Below the pieces are notes generated by a model that ran no database searches, was not told the DNA's origin, and saw nothing but the letters and a program-made list of their open reading frames with translations. A stretch of DNA of 64,000 nucleotides from Eukaryota sp. TZLM1-RC (lineage: Eukaryota > Metamonada: BaSk clade), in contig JAUPSS010000010.1 of NCBI GenBank assembly GCA_040285825.1, forward strand, positions 1,317,038 to 1,381,037, written 5' to 3'. Positions 50,990 through 64,000 of this stretch are shown piece by piece (the stretch's first letter is position 1; the number at the start of each line of letters is the position of its first letter). Both the position numbers and the translations under genes were made by a program.

Positions 50990-53900
50990 ATGCTTCCTCC
51001 CTATGTCATCCTTCTTCTCATCTTCTATTTCACTGTCTTGGCCACTGAAGTTCACTGGACCTCTGGTGATGGTGGCAGCTTTTCTGATGTCGAGAATTGG
51101 TCTTTCTCAGATGGTGACAACTTTTATACTTATGGTTTAGTCTATGTTATTCAACATGATATTCAAGTGACGTTATACGGAGACTTACTTCCCAACATCC
51201 ACGAAATAAGACTTGGTGGAGGTTCTTCCTTACCGCATCTCAAAATCAGTGCATCTCTTTCAGTTGAAAACTTTGTTTGGCACAGTGGTAGTCTCGAGAT
51301 CGACACCCAGTTATTCAACATTCACTCTACTTTACATCTTAAATCAGAGAGTTCTAAAGAACTACGCTCAGGCACTTTACTTTTATTTGGTTTCTTTCAA
51401 GTTTTTGATAGTTGTACTCTTACTCTATTTCCGAACTCTGAACTAGGTGTTCGCCATGTTTATAATAAAGAAAATAAAGTTTTAATATCACCCTCATCAG
51501 GTGCTTTTGAGATAGCAAAAACTGGTGGAGATCCATGTGTTGAGTTCTTTGTTCCAGTTCAACTGGAAAGCAATAGCCATCTAAAACTAGGAGTTAGTGC
51601 ACATTTGATTGGAAGGGTTGTGGTCAATGAAGGTGCAGTTTTGGAGTTTAATGAAGACTCGGAAATGAATAATGAAATAGAGTTGAAAGGGGAAAATTCG
51701 GAACTCAAAGTTGATGGTTGTACTGTTCAATTTAAGTCAAAATCCTATTATTCTGCAGTAGAAAATGATTTATTAGTTTATTTTAACTTTAGAGATCCTC
51801 CTAGTAATGGTTATTTCAGTGATTTCTTTGGTAATTTCTTTGCTCAAATTAGAGGTAATACTCAGCATGAAAGTGATCATGTTTCAATGCCTGGTACTAA
51901 TGATTTTTTGCTTAGCAGTTTCAGACCTGCCCCTACTGGTCCTTTCACTATCTATATGGATTACGACATCAGATCCTCAATCTCGGGCGACACTACTGTC
52001 CAATTTGGCCTAGAATCTAGCCAATCATCTTGTAATTTTGCTACAGGATTTCATAGGGAGATGCGTTCTATCTTTGGTGTTCCTTATGGCATCGGTCATT
52101 TTGATTTTACACTTTCCTCAATTTCGACACAAACTATAGTTACTGATCAGCTGATTGGTAGAGATTTTGAAAGTAGGTTTCGTCCCGTAGCATATACTGT
52201 ATCCAACTCAGATGTCACAGTAATGAACATACATGATGGTTCTTTCCACATCAAAGATCATAGTTCTTCTCCGCTAAGTCCATGCCAACGTACTTTTCCT
52301 TTGGATTTTAGTGCTTTACTTGATTTCAGCGGTACTGTTGTTAATAGGCATAATGGTAAACTCCGTGATTATAGAGTTTACAATAAAGCTATTAGCGAAG
52401 TAGAGGCTACCACATTGTTTTCCCAGTCAGGAAGTGAAGGAATTGTTGAAACCACCACAGTCCCTGAATTTAGTGGACAGACTTCAATTACGTTGAATGA
52501 AGGTAGCGCAATAATACCATTTCCAGCAGAATTTGACTATGTTTATTATGTTGGAATTTCTATTTTTAATAGCCAGTTTACTTGCCTTGGGAATACGATA
52601 GTTGTCATAACTGGAGATGTGGTTGTTGATTCAGGAGAAGATATTACTTTAAATTGTAAGATAAAACTTGAAGGTAGCATGACGATCATGACTGGAAATG
52701 TTATTTTCTCCAAAAATTCTCAGATTGATGGCAGTCTTATAATTGAAGAAGATGGACTGGTTTCGTTTAAGGATGCTATTTACACCTTCACTACTGATTC
52801 TATCCTTCAACAATACCCCAAGTCCTTTACTACGACAGAGAATACAGTGATCAATTTTGACGGACTTTGGAAAGGAGAATTGATGCTTATCTACCGGGAT
52901 GGATTTAATTTACTGGAAGATTCTAGAATAGACACTCCTATATTTGGTTTGGATTTTGAAGGTGATTATCATTACGACTTGGAACATTTCAACTTTTTAA
53001 ACATTGTGAATCTTCGTATCTTATCAGGAAACATTTTCTTTTTACTCGAGACCAATGATGTTGCACACTTTGAGAGCATTCATGTCGAAAAAGGATCTGT
53101 TACCTTTAACAATGGCGAATTAGTGACAAATAGTTTAACTTTCAACCCTGAATCTACCACTAGTGCTTCATTTACTAATACGCAGCTAGGTTCTTTCACT
53201 ACTTTGGCCTTAACAAAGGGTCATTTAACTTTGGAATATGATGATGATTTTGACATAGCTTTTGATGTTGAGTTGGAAAATTCCGAGCTAACTTTGAAAA
53301 ATTCTGTTAATTATAACTTTGATGATGTAGAATTAGTAGATTCTACTAGAAATGGTGCTGGTAATTTGGTAGCTAAGAGTTTGTCAATTGCCAATAGTGA
53401 ATTTGCTGAAAGTGGTGAAACAATTTGTAATGAAAATTGTCAAATTTTAGATCATTCCCCTAATAATAACAAAATAAGTGACCTTCATAAGCTTACATTT
53501 AATAGTGGAGGTCAAATTTGTTCTGGAAATGTCAAGTTGCAAATATTAGATGGACAATTCATTTTACCTTTAGATTTAGTTTTCCAACTCGATTCTACAC
53601 TTACTGTTTCAACCTCATCCAAAACAGATTTCCAAATATTGGGTACACTTAATATAGAGGAAGAAGGTATTTTGGTAATTGAGAATTTATTTGATTTACA
53701 AGGCACTATTAATGTAATTGGTAAATTAGAATTAGATGTAGATAATACCATTGGTGGAACTTTAAAGGTTTTAGATGGTGGTGAAGCTATTTTCAAAGGA
53801 GATTCTTATACATTTAACGAAAATTCCAAGCTTGAAGTTCATCCAAATACGCTAACTTTACAGGAACCTATTGAATTAACAATTGAAGGTACTTATACAG

Positions 53901-56900
53901 GAATTGGTTCCATCACTCACTCACATGGAAAGTTGACGTTTACTTCTGGTTCAAAGGTGGATACTGATGATTTTATTGTTAAAACTGACAATGAATTAAC
54001 TTTTAATGGTGCTGAATTTAAATCATTAGACTCGCTAGAAATAGAAACTGGTCACGTTACTTTTGACTATGATGACACTTTTGAAAGTATTGACATTGAC
54101 TCAATTGAACTCCAAGAAGGATCTGTTACCTTTAATAATGGTGATTTAAAGGCAAGTAGTTTTACTATTAACTCTGAATCTACAGCTAGTGCTTCATTTT
54201 TTAATACAAAGCTAGATTCTTTAAGTGGCTTCACGTCCATAAAGGGTCATTTAACTTTGGAATATGATGATGATTTTGACATAGCTTTTGATGTTGACTT
54301 GGAAAATTCCGAGCTAACTTTGAAAAATTCTGTTAATTATAACTTTGATGATGTAAAATTAGTAGATTCTACTAGAAATGGTGCTGGTAAAGTGGTAGCT
54401 AAGAGTTTGTCATTTGCCAATAGTGAATTTGCTGAAAGTGGTGAAACAATTTGTAATGAAAATTGTCAAATTTTAGATCATTCCCCTAATAATAACAAAT
54501 TAACTGAACCTCATAAGCTTACATTTAATAGTGGAGATCAAATTAGTTCTGGAAATGCCAAGTTGGAAATATTAGATGGACAATTTATTTTACCTTTAGA
54601 TTTGGTTTTCCAACTCGATTCTACACTTATTGTTTCAACCTCATCCAAAACAGATTTCCAAATATTGGGTACACTTAATATAGAGGAAGAAGGTATTTTG
54701 GTAATTGAGAATTTATTTGATTTACAAGGCACTATCAATGTAAATGGTAAATTAGAATTAGATGTAGATAATACCATTGGTGGAACTTTAAAGGTTTTAG
54801 ATGGTGGTGAAGCTATTTTCAAAGGAGATTCTTATACATTTAACGAAAATTCCAAGCTTCAAGTTCATCCAAATACGCTAACTTTACAGGAACCTATTGA
54901 ATTATCAATTGAAGGTACTTATACAGGAATTGGTTCCATCACTCACTCACATGGAAAGTTGACGTTTACTTCTGGTTCAAAGGTGGATACTGATGATTTT
55001 ATTGTTAAAACTGACAATGAATTAACTTTTAATGGTGCTGAATTTAAATCATTAGACTCGCTAGAAATAGAAACTGGTGACGTTACTTTTGACTATGATG
55101 ACACTTTTGAAAGTATTGACATTGACTCAATTGAACTCCAAGAAGGATCTGTTACCTTTAATAATGGTGATTTAAAGGCAAGTAGTTTTACTATTAACTC
55201 TGAATCTACAGCTAGTGCTTCATTTTTTAATACAAAGCTAGATTCTTTAAGTGGCTTCACGTCCATAAAGGGTCATTTAACTTTGGAATATGATGATGAT
55301 TTTGACATAGCTTTTGATGTTGACTTGGAAAATTCCGAGCTAACTTTGAAAAATTCTGTTAATTATAACTTTGATGATGTAAAATTAGTAGATTCTACTA
55401 AAAATGGTGCTGGTAAAGTGGTAGCTAAGAGTTTGTCAATTGCCAATAGTGAATTTGCTGAAAGTGGTGAAACAATTTGTAATGAAAATTGTCAAATTTT
55501 AGATCATTCCCCTAATAACAACAAAATAAGTGACCTTCATAAGCTTACATTTAATAGTGGAGGTCAAATTAGTTCTGGAAATGCCAAGTTGGAAATATTA
55601 GATGGACAATTTATTTTACCTTTAGATTTGGTTTTCCAACTCGATTCTACACTTATTGTTTCAACCTCATCCAAAACAGATTTCCAAATATTGGGTACAC
55701 TTAATATAGCGGAAGAAGGTATTTTGGTAATTGAGAATTTATTTGATTTACAAGGCACTATCAATGTAAATGGTAAATTAGAATTAGATGTAGATAATAC
55801 CATTGGTGGAACTTTAAAGGTTTTAGATGGTGGTGAAGCTATTTTGAAAGGAGATTCTTATACATTTAACGAAAATTCCAAGCTTCAAGTTCATCCAAAT
55901 ACGCTAACTTTACAGGAACCTATTGAATTAACAATTGAAGGTACTTATACAGGAATTGGTTCCATCACTCACTCACATGGAAAGTTGACGTTTACTTCTG
56001 GTTCAAAGGTGGATACTGATGATTTTATTGTTAAAACTGACAATGAATTAACTTTTAATGGTGCTGAATTTAAATCATTAGATTCGCTAGAAATACAAAC
56101 TGGTCACGTTACTTTTGACTATGATGACACTTTTGAAAGTATTGACATTGACTCAATTGAACTCCACGAAGGATCTGTTACCTTTAATAATGGTGATTTA
56201 AAGGCAAGTAGTTTTACTATTAACTCTGAATCTACAGCTAGTGCTTCATTTTTCAATACAAAGCTAGATTCTTTCAGTGGATTCAGTTCAAATAATGGTA
56301 ATATTGAATTTAATTATGAGGATGATCTCACCATTTCTGCAGATTTTGTTCTTGATAGTTCAGACTTGGAATTAACAAACTCAGATACTATTTATACTTT
56401 TAGTGATGTTTATCTTCTCTCATCAACTCGAAAAGGTAATGGAATTTTAATAGTCGGAGAGTTGAGTTTCTCAGGTACCACTTTTACTGGTAATTCCCAA
56501 ACGAAATGTACTGAAAACTGCGATGTGATCAATGGTGAAACTAACATTATAAATGTAAAAAATTCCCACGAATTAATTTTTGATGGTAATGGTAATATGG
56601 ATTCTGAATCTCCTCTCTACTTCCAAATTAATTCAGCTACTTTTATTTTAAAGGACGGAAATTTGATTTCTGCAAACTCTAAAGTCATTGTTTCAACCTC
56701 ATCCGATACAGATTTCCAAATATTGGGTACACTTAATATAGAGGAAGAAGGTACTTTAGTAATTGAGAATTTATTTGATTTACAAGGCACTATCAATGTA
56801 AATGGTAAATTAGAATTAGATGTAGATAATACCATTGGTGGAACTTTAAAGGTTTTAGATGGTGGTGAAGCTAATTTCAAAGGAGATTCCTATATATTTA

Positions 56901-59900
56901 ACGAAAATTCCAAGCTTAAAGTTCATCCAAATACGCTAACTTTACAGGAACCTATTGAATTAACAATTGAAGGTACTTATACAGGAATTGGTTCCATCAC
57001 TCACTCACATGGAAAGTTGACGTTTACTTCTGGTTCAAAGGTTGATACCGGAGATTTTATTGTCAAAACTGACAATGAATTAACTTTTAATGGTGCTGAA
57101 TTTAAATCATTAGACTTGCTAAAAATAGAAACTGGTCACGTTACTTTTGACTATGATGACACTTTTGAAATTATTGACATTGACTCAATTGAACTCCAGG
57201 AAGGATCTGTTACCTTTAATAATGGTGATTTAAAGGCAAGTAGTTTTACTATTAACTCTGAATCTACAGCTAGTGCTTTATTTTTTAATACAAAGCTAGA
57301 TTCTTTAACTGGTTTCAGTTCAAATAATGGTAATATTGAATTTAATTATGAGGATGATCTCATCATTTCTGCAGCTTTTGTTCTTGATAGTTCAGACTTG
57401 GATTTAACAAACTCAGATACTATTTATACTTTTAGTGATGTTTATCTTCTCTCATCAACTCGAAAAGGTAATGGAATGCTAATAGTCGAAAAGTTGAGTT
57501 TTTCAGGTACCACTTTTACTGGCAATTCCCAAACTAAATGTACTGAAAACTGCGATGTGATCAATGGTGAAACTAACATTATAAATGTAAAAGATTCCCA
57601 CGAATTAATTTTTTTGATGGTAATGGTAATATGGATTCTGAATCTCCTCTCTACTTCCAAATTAATTCAGCTACTTTTTATTTTTAAAGGAAGGGAGTTT
57701 GATTTCTGCAAACCCTAAAGTCATTGTTTCAACCTCATCCAAAACAGATTTCCAAATATTGGGTACACTTAATATAGAGGAAGAAGGTATTTTGGTAATT
57801 GAGGATTTATTTGATTTACAAGGCACTATTAATGTAAAATGGTAAATTAGAATTAGATGTAGATAATACCATTGGTGGAACTTTAAAGGTTTCAGATGGT
57901 GGTGGAGCTATTTTCAAAGGAGATTCTTATACATTTAACGAAAATTCCAAGCTTGAAGTTCATCCAAATACGCTAACTTTACAGGAACCTATTGAATTAT
58001 CAATTGAAGGTACTTATACAGGAATTGGTTCCATCACTCACTCACATGGAAAGTTGACGTTTACTTCTGGTTCAAAAGGTGGATACTGATGATTTTATTG
58101 TTAAAACTGACAATGAATTAACTTTTAGTGGTGCTGAATTTAAATCATTAGACTCGCTAGAAATAGAAACTGGTCACGTTACTTTTGATTACGATGACAC
58201 TTTTGAAAGTATTGACATTGACTCAATTGAACTCCAAGAAGGATCTGTTACCTTTAATAATGGTGATTTAAAGGCAAGTAGTTTTACCATTAACTCTGAA
58301 TCTACAGCTAGTGCTTCATTTTTTTCAATACAAAGCTAGATTCTTTAACTGGTTTCAGTTCAAATAATGGTAATATTGAATTTAATTATGAGGATGATCT
58401 CATCATTTCTGCAGCTTTTGTTCTTGATAGTTCAGACTTGGATTTAACAAACTCAGATACTATTTATACTTTTTAGTGATGTTTATCTTCTCTCATCAAC
58501 TCGAAAAAGGTAATGGAATGCTAATAGTCGAAAAGTTGAGTTTCTCAGGTACCACTTTACTGGTAATTCCCAAACCAAATGTACTGAAAACTGCGATGTG
58601 ATCAATGGTGAAACTAACATTATAAATGTAAAAAGATTCCCACGAATTAATTTTTTTGATGGTAATGGTAATATGGATTCTGAATCTCCTCTCTACTTCC
58701 AAATTAATTCAGCTACTTTTATTTTTAAAGGAAGGGAGTTTGATTTCTACAGACTCTAAAGTCATTGTTTCAACCTCATCCAAAAACAGATTTCCAAATA
58801 TTGGGTACACTTAATATAGAGGAAGAAGGTATTTTTGGTAATTGAGAATTTATTTGATTTACAAGGCACTATTAATGTCAATGGTAAATTAGAATTAGAT
58901 GTAGATAATACCATTGATGGAACTTTAAAGGTTTTAGATGGTGGTGAAGCTAATTTCAAAGGAGATTCCTATACATTTAACGAAAATTCCAAGCTTGAAG
59001 TTCATCCAAATACGCTAATTTTACAGGAACCTATTGAATTAACAATTAAAAGGTACTTATACAGGAATTGGTTCCATCACTCACTCACATGGAAAGTTGA
59101 CGTTTACTTCTGGTTCAAAGGTTGATACCGGAGATTTTATTGTCAGAACTGACAATGAATTAACTTTTAATGGTGCTGAATTTAAATCATTAGACTCGCT
59201 AGAAATAGAAACTGGTGACGTTACTTTTTGATTACGATGACACTTTTGAAAGTATTGACATTGACTCAATTGAACTCCAAGAAGGATCTGTTACCTTTAA
59301 TAATGGTGATTTAAAGGCAAGTAGTTTTACTATTAACTCTGAATCTACAGCTAGTGCTTCATTTTTTAATACAAAGCTAGATTCTTTAACTGGTTTCAGT
59401 TCAAATAATGGTAATATTGAATTTAATTATGAGGATGATCTCATCATTTCTGCAGCTTTTGTTCTTGATAGTTCAGACTTGGATTTAACAAACTCAGATA
59501 CTATTTATACTTTTAGTGATGTTTATCTTCTCTCATCAACTCGAAAAGGTAATGGAATGCTAATAGTCGAAAAGTTGAGTTTCTCAGGTACCACTTTTAC
59601 TGGTAATTCCCAAACTAAATGTACTGAAAACTGCGATGTGATCAATGGTGAAACTAACATTATAAATGTAAAAGATTCCCACGAATTAATTTTTGATGGT
59701 AATGGTAATATGGATTCTGAATCTCCTCTCTACTTCCAAATTAATTCAGCTACTTTTATTTTAAAGGAAGGGAGTTTGATTTCTACAGACTCTAAAGTCA
59801 TTGTTTCAACCTCATCCAAAACAGATTTCCAAATATTGGGTACACTTAATATAGAGGAAGAAGGTATTTTGGTAATTGAGAATTTATTTGATTTACAAGG

Positions 59901-62900
59901 CACTATTAATGTCAATGGTAAATTAGAATTAGATGTAGATAATACCATTGATGGAACTTTAAAGGTTTTAGATGGTGGTGAAGCTAATTTCAAAGGAGAT
60001 TCCTATACATTTAACGAAAATTCCAAGCTTGAAGTTCATCCAAATACGCTAATTTTACAGGAACCTATTGAATTAACAATTAAAGGTACTTATACAGGAA
60101 TTGGTTCCATCACTCACTCACATGGAAAGTTGACGTTTACTTCTGGTTCAAAGGTTGATACCGGAGATTTTATTGTCAGAACTGACAATGAATTAACTTT
60201 TAATGGTGCTGAATTTAAATCATTAGACTCGCTAGAAATAGAAACTGGTGACGTTACTTTTGATTACGATGACACTTTTGAAAGTATTGACATTGACTCA
60301 ATTGAACTCCAAGAAGGATCTGTTACCTTTAATAATGGTGATTTAAAGGCAAGTAGTTTTACTATTAACTCTGAATCTACAGCTAGTGCTTCATTTTTTA
60401 ATACAAAGCTAGATTCTTTAACTGGTTTCAGTTCAAATAATGGTAATATTGAATTTAATTATGAGGATGATCTCATCATTTCTGCAGCTTTTGTTCTTGA
60501 TAGTTCAGACTTGGATTTAACAAACTCAGATACTATTTATACTTTTAGTGATGTTTATCTTCTCTCATCAACTCGAAAAGGTAATGGAATGCTAATAGTC
60601 GAAAAAGTTGAGTTTCTCAGGTACCACTTTTACTGGTAATTCCCCAAACTAAATGTACTGAAAACTGCGATGTGATCAATGGTGAAACTAACATTATAAA
60701 TGTAAAAGATTCCCACGAATTAATTTTTGATGGTAATGGTAATATGGATTCTGAATCTCTCTCTACTTCCAAATTAATTCAGCTACTTTTTATTTTTAAA
60801 GGAAGGGAGTTTGATTTCTACAGACTCTAAAGTCATTGTTTCAACCTCATCCAAAAACAGATTTCCAAATATTGGGTACACTTAATATAGAGGAAGAAGG
60901 TATTTTTGGTAATTGAGAATTTATTTGATTTACAAGGCACTATTAATGTCAATGGTAAATTAGAATTAGATGTAGATAATACCATTGATGGAACTTTAAA
61001 GGTTTTTAGATGGTGGTGAAGCTAATTTCAAAGGAGATTCCTATACATTTAATGAAAATTCCAAGCTTGAAGTTCATCCAAATACGCTAATTTTACAGGA
61101 ACCTATTGAATTAACAATTAAAAGGTACTTATACAGGAATTGGTTCCATCACTCACTCACATGGAAAGTTGACGTTTACTTCTGGTTCAAAGGTTGATAC
61201 CGGAGATTTTTTATTGTCAGAACTGACAATGAATTAACTTTTAATGGTGCTGAATTTAAATCATTACACTCGCTAGAAATAGAAACTGGTCACGTTACTT
61301 TTTGATTACGATGACACTTTTGAAAGTATTGACATTGACTCAATTGAACTCCAAGAAGGATCTGTTACCTTTAATAATGGTGATTTAAAGGCAAGTAGTT
61401 TTACTATTAACTCTGAATCTACAGCTAGTGCTTCATTTTTTAATACAAAGCTAGATTCTTTAACTGGTTTCAGTTCAAATAATGGTAATATTGAATTTAA
61501 TTATGAGGATGATCTCATCATTTCTGCAGCTTTTGTTCTTGATAGTTCAGACTTGGATTTAACAAACTCAGATACTATTTATACTTTTAGTGATGTTTAT
61601 CTTCTCTCATCAACTCGAAAAGGTAATGGAATGCTAATAGTCGAAAAGTTGAGTTTCTCAGGTACCACTTTTACTGGTAATTCCCAAACTAAATGTACTG
61701 AAAACTGCGATGTGATCAATGGTGAAACTAACATTATAAATGTAAAAGATTCCCACGAATTAATTTTTGATGGTAATGGTAATATGGATTCTGAATCTCC
61801 TCTCTACTTCCAAATTAATTCAGCTACTTTTTATTTTAAAGGAAGGGAGTTTGATTTCTACAGACTCTAAAGTCATTGTTTCAACCTCATCAAAAACAGA
61901 TTTCCAAATATTGGGTACACTTAATATAGAGGAAGAAGGTATTTTTGGTAATTGAGAATTTATTTGATTTACAAGGCACTATTAATGTCAATGGTAAATT
62001 AGAATTAGATGTAGATAATACCATTGATGGAACTTTAAAGGTTTTAGATGGTGGTGAAGCTAATTTCAAAGGAGATTCCTATACATTTAACGAAAATTCC
62101 AAGCTTGAAGTTCATCCAAATACGCTAATTTTACAGGAACCTATTGAATTAACAATTAAAAGGTACTTATACAGGAATTGGTTCCATCACTCACTCACAT
62201 GGAAAGTTGACGTTTACTTCTGGTTCAAAGGTTGATACCGGAGATTTTATTGTCAGAACTGACAATGAATTAACTTTTAATGGTGCTGAATTTAAATCAT
62301 TACACTCGCTAGAAATAGAAACTGGTCACGTTACTTTTTGATTACGATGACACTTTTTGAAAGTATTGACATTGACTCAATTGAACTCCAAGAAGGATCT
62401 GTTACCTTTAATAATGGTGATTTAAAGGCAAAGTAGTTTTACTATTAACTCTGAATCTACAGCTAGTGCTTCATTTTTAATACAAAGCTAGATTCTTTAA
62501 CTGGTTTCAGTTCAAATAATGGTAATATTGAATTTAATTATGAGGATGATCTCATCATTTCTGCAGCTTTTGTTCTTGATAGTTCAGACTTGGATTTAAC
62601 AAACTCAGATACTATTTATACTTTTAGTGATGTTTTATCTTCTCTCATCAACTCGAAAAGGTAATGGAATGCTAATAGTCGAAAAAGTTGAGTTTCTCAG
62701 GTACCACTTTTACTGGTAATTCCCAAACTAAATGTACTGAAAACTGCGATGTGATCAATGGTGAAACTAACATTATAAAATGTAAAAAGATTCCCACGAA
62801 TTAATTTTTGATGGTAATGGTAATATGGATTCTGAATCTCCTCTCTACTTCCAAATTAATTCAGCTACTTTTATTTTAAAGGAAGGGAGTTTGATTTCTA

Positions 62901-64000
62901 CAGACTCTAAAGTCATTGTTTCAACCTCATCCAAAACAGATTTCCAAATATTGGGTACACTTAATATAGAGGAAGAAGGTATTTTTGGTAATTGAGAATT
63001 TATTTGATTTACAAGGCACTATTAATGTCAATGGTAAATTAGAATTAGATGTAGATAATACCATTGATGGAACTTTAAAGGTTTTAGATGGTGGTGAAGC
63101 TAATTTCAAAGGAGATTCCTATACATTTAACGAAAATTCCAAGCTTGAAGTTCATCCAAATACGCTAATTTTACAGGAACCTATTGAATTAACAATTAAA
63201 GGTACTTATACAGGAATTGGTTCCATCACTCACTCACATGGAAAGTTGACGTTTACTTCTGGTTCAAAGGTTGATACCGGAGATTTTATTGTCAGAACTG
63301 ACAATGAATTAACTTTTAATGGTGCTGAATTTAAATCATTAGACTCACTAGAAATAGAAACTGGTCACGTTACTTTTGGTTATGATGACACTTTTAAAAG
63401 TATTGACATTGACTCAATTGAACTCCAAGAAGGGTCTGTTACCTTTAATAATGGTGATTTAAAGGCAAGTAGTTTTACTATTAACTCTGAATCTACAGCT
63501 AGTGCTTCATTTTTTAATACAAAGCTAGATTCTTTAACTGGTTTCAGTTCAAATAATGGTAATATTGAATTTAATTATGAGGATGATCTCATCATTTCTG
63601 CAGCTTTTGTTCTTGATAGTTCAGACTTGGATTTAACAAACTCAGATACTATTTATACTTTTAGTGATGTTTATCTTCTCTCATCAACTCGAAAGGTAAT
63701 GGAATGCTAATAGTCGAAAAGTTGAGTTTTCAGGTACCACTTTTACTGGCAATTCCCAAACTAAAATGTACTGAAAGCTGCGATGTGATCAATGGGTGAA
63801 ACTAACATTATAAATGTAAAGATTCCACGAATTAATTTTTTTGATGGTAATGGTAATATGGATTCTGAATCTCCTCTCTACTTCCAAATTAATTCCAGCT
63901 ACTTTTATTTTAAAGGAAGGGAGTTTGATTTCTGCAAACCCTAAAGTCATTGTTTCAACCTCATCAAAACAGATTTCCAAATATTGGGTACACTTAATAT
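50990..64000 (+). CDS. Giant repeat-containing surface protein (gene 2), 5' part
   Basis: ATG at 50990 (MLPPYVILLLIFYFTVLA, signal peptide). The open frame runs 2242 codons to 57718. It is near-identical to gene 1 for the first 318 residues, then has the divergent LamG-like cassette (about 318-537) and near-identity again. Solenoid-type repeats start at about residue 750 and continue to the window end, so TIG, stalk and membrane parts would lie outside. From 57605 on, many homopolymer length changes (for example T7 for T5 at 57609, extra A near 57838 and 58076) break the frame repeatedly, although individual units (59215-60639) stay open. I regard consensus error in near-identical repeats as at least as likely as gene decay. 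Confidence 0.8.
51944..52600 (+). other. Gene 2 divergent LamG-like cassette
   Basis: Counterpart of 26140-26783. Keeps spaced landmarks (ATGFH, RFRPVAYTV, CQRTFPLDF, NGKLRDYRVYNKA) of a LamG/concanavalin jelly-roll, but most residues differ from gene 1. Sequence before 51943 and after 52601 is nearly the same in the two genes. Confidence 0.75.
53250..64000 (+). repeat. Gene 2 tandem repeat array (about 1026-1042 bp units)
   Basis: Ten cores seen by the marker CCATTG(G/A)TGGAAC near 53750, 54774, 55800, 56832, 57869, 58911, 59945, 60982, 62021 and 63061, and the start of another at 63950. Linkers in order are alpha (before core 1), alpha, alpha, then beta for all the rest. Cores 6-10 share DNTIDGTLK, where earlier cores have DNTIGGTLK, and are nearly identical, marking recent local amplification of a beta-type unit. 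The array continues beyond the window. Confidence 0.9.

Noticed and set aside
53512-59993. Recurring antisense frames of 79-94 codons inside both repeat arrays
   Set aside because: They recur once per unit opposite the core codons and follow the repeat period. They are shadows of the giant genes, with no independent motif.
13203-64000. CRISPR array or prokaryotic adhesin locus
   Set aside because: The repeats are about 1 kb coding units without spacers, and the surrounding LINEs, gypsy elements and hAT are eukaryotic.

Overview
The window looks like AT-rich nuclear DNA from a unicellular eukaryote. Very long open frames run without visible introns. TGA, TAA and TAG all act as stops at the ends of large frames. 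There are Ty3/gypsy chromodomain-type LTR retrotransposons, two families of non-LTR retrotransposon (LINE) with a restriction-enzyme-like endonuclease, a hAT DNA transposon and a degraded Fanzor (eukaryotic TnpB-like) gene. No rRNA, tRNA or CRISPR array was recognised. The lineage cannot be fixed from the sequence; a free-living protist is my best inference.

Layout: (1) 1-12.4 kb is a graveyard of nested transposons. A gypsy 3' end (1-1707) abuts an old type-2 LINE on the minus strand. That LINE is split by a type-1 LINE (about 2535-5888) and by a short-LTR gypsy derivative, A2 (6149-11387). The type-1 copy holds a type-2 fragment, which holds a 98-bp type-1 tail. A2 holds a hAT element (7377-9068) and another type-2 LINE (9125-11200). 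(2) 13.2-27.7 kb, minus strand: a giant gene for a secreted or surface protein. It has a signal peptide, a LamG-like domain, 342-residue solenoid-type repeats, TIG-like domains, a Cys-rich stalk and about 8 membrane helices at the C-terminus. (3) 28.1-30.9 kb: a Fanzor relic followed by a gypsy fragment carrying a gag-only LTR element. (4) 30.95-50.88 kb: one old type-1 LINE expanded to 20 kb by nesting. It contains gypsy C (31192-46536), which contains gypsy A (33634-40806), a gag-only element (31829-32928) and a solo LTR (43694-43835). A near full-length type-1 LINE (47160-50499) sits in its 3' part. (5) 50990 to the window end, plus strand: a second giant surface-protein gene, head-to-head with the first and nearly identical to it in the 5' part, except for one sharply bounded divergent cassette of about 650 bp in the LamG-like domain.

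The two giant genes form an inverted paralogous pair separated by the 20-kb nest. Their shared flanks, swapped-looking ligand-type cassette and mosaic of two alternative repeat modules suggest a diversifying surface-receptor family (inference). The transposons appear to be each other's main targets: nearly every junction I could resolve lies inside another element, with 4-bp duplications (often CTAT or CTAC) for LTR elements, 6-11 bp for LINEs and 8 bp for hAT. Single-base homopolymer changes cluster in the most identical repeats of both giant genes and may be consensus errors rather than mutations.
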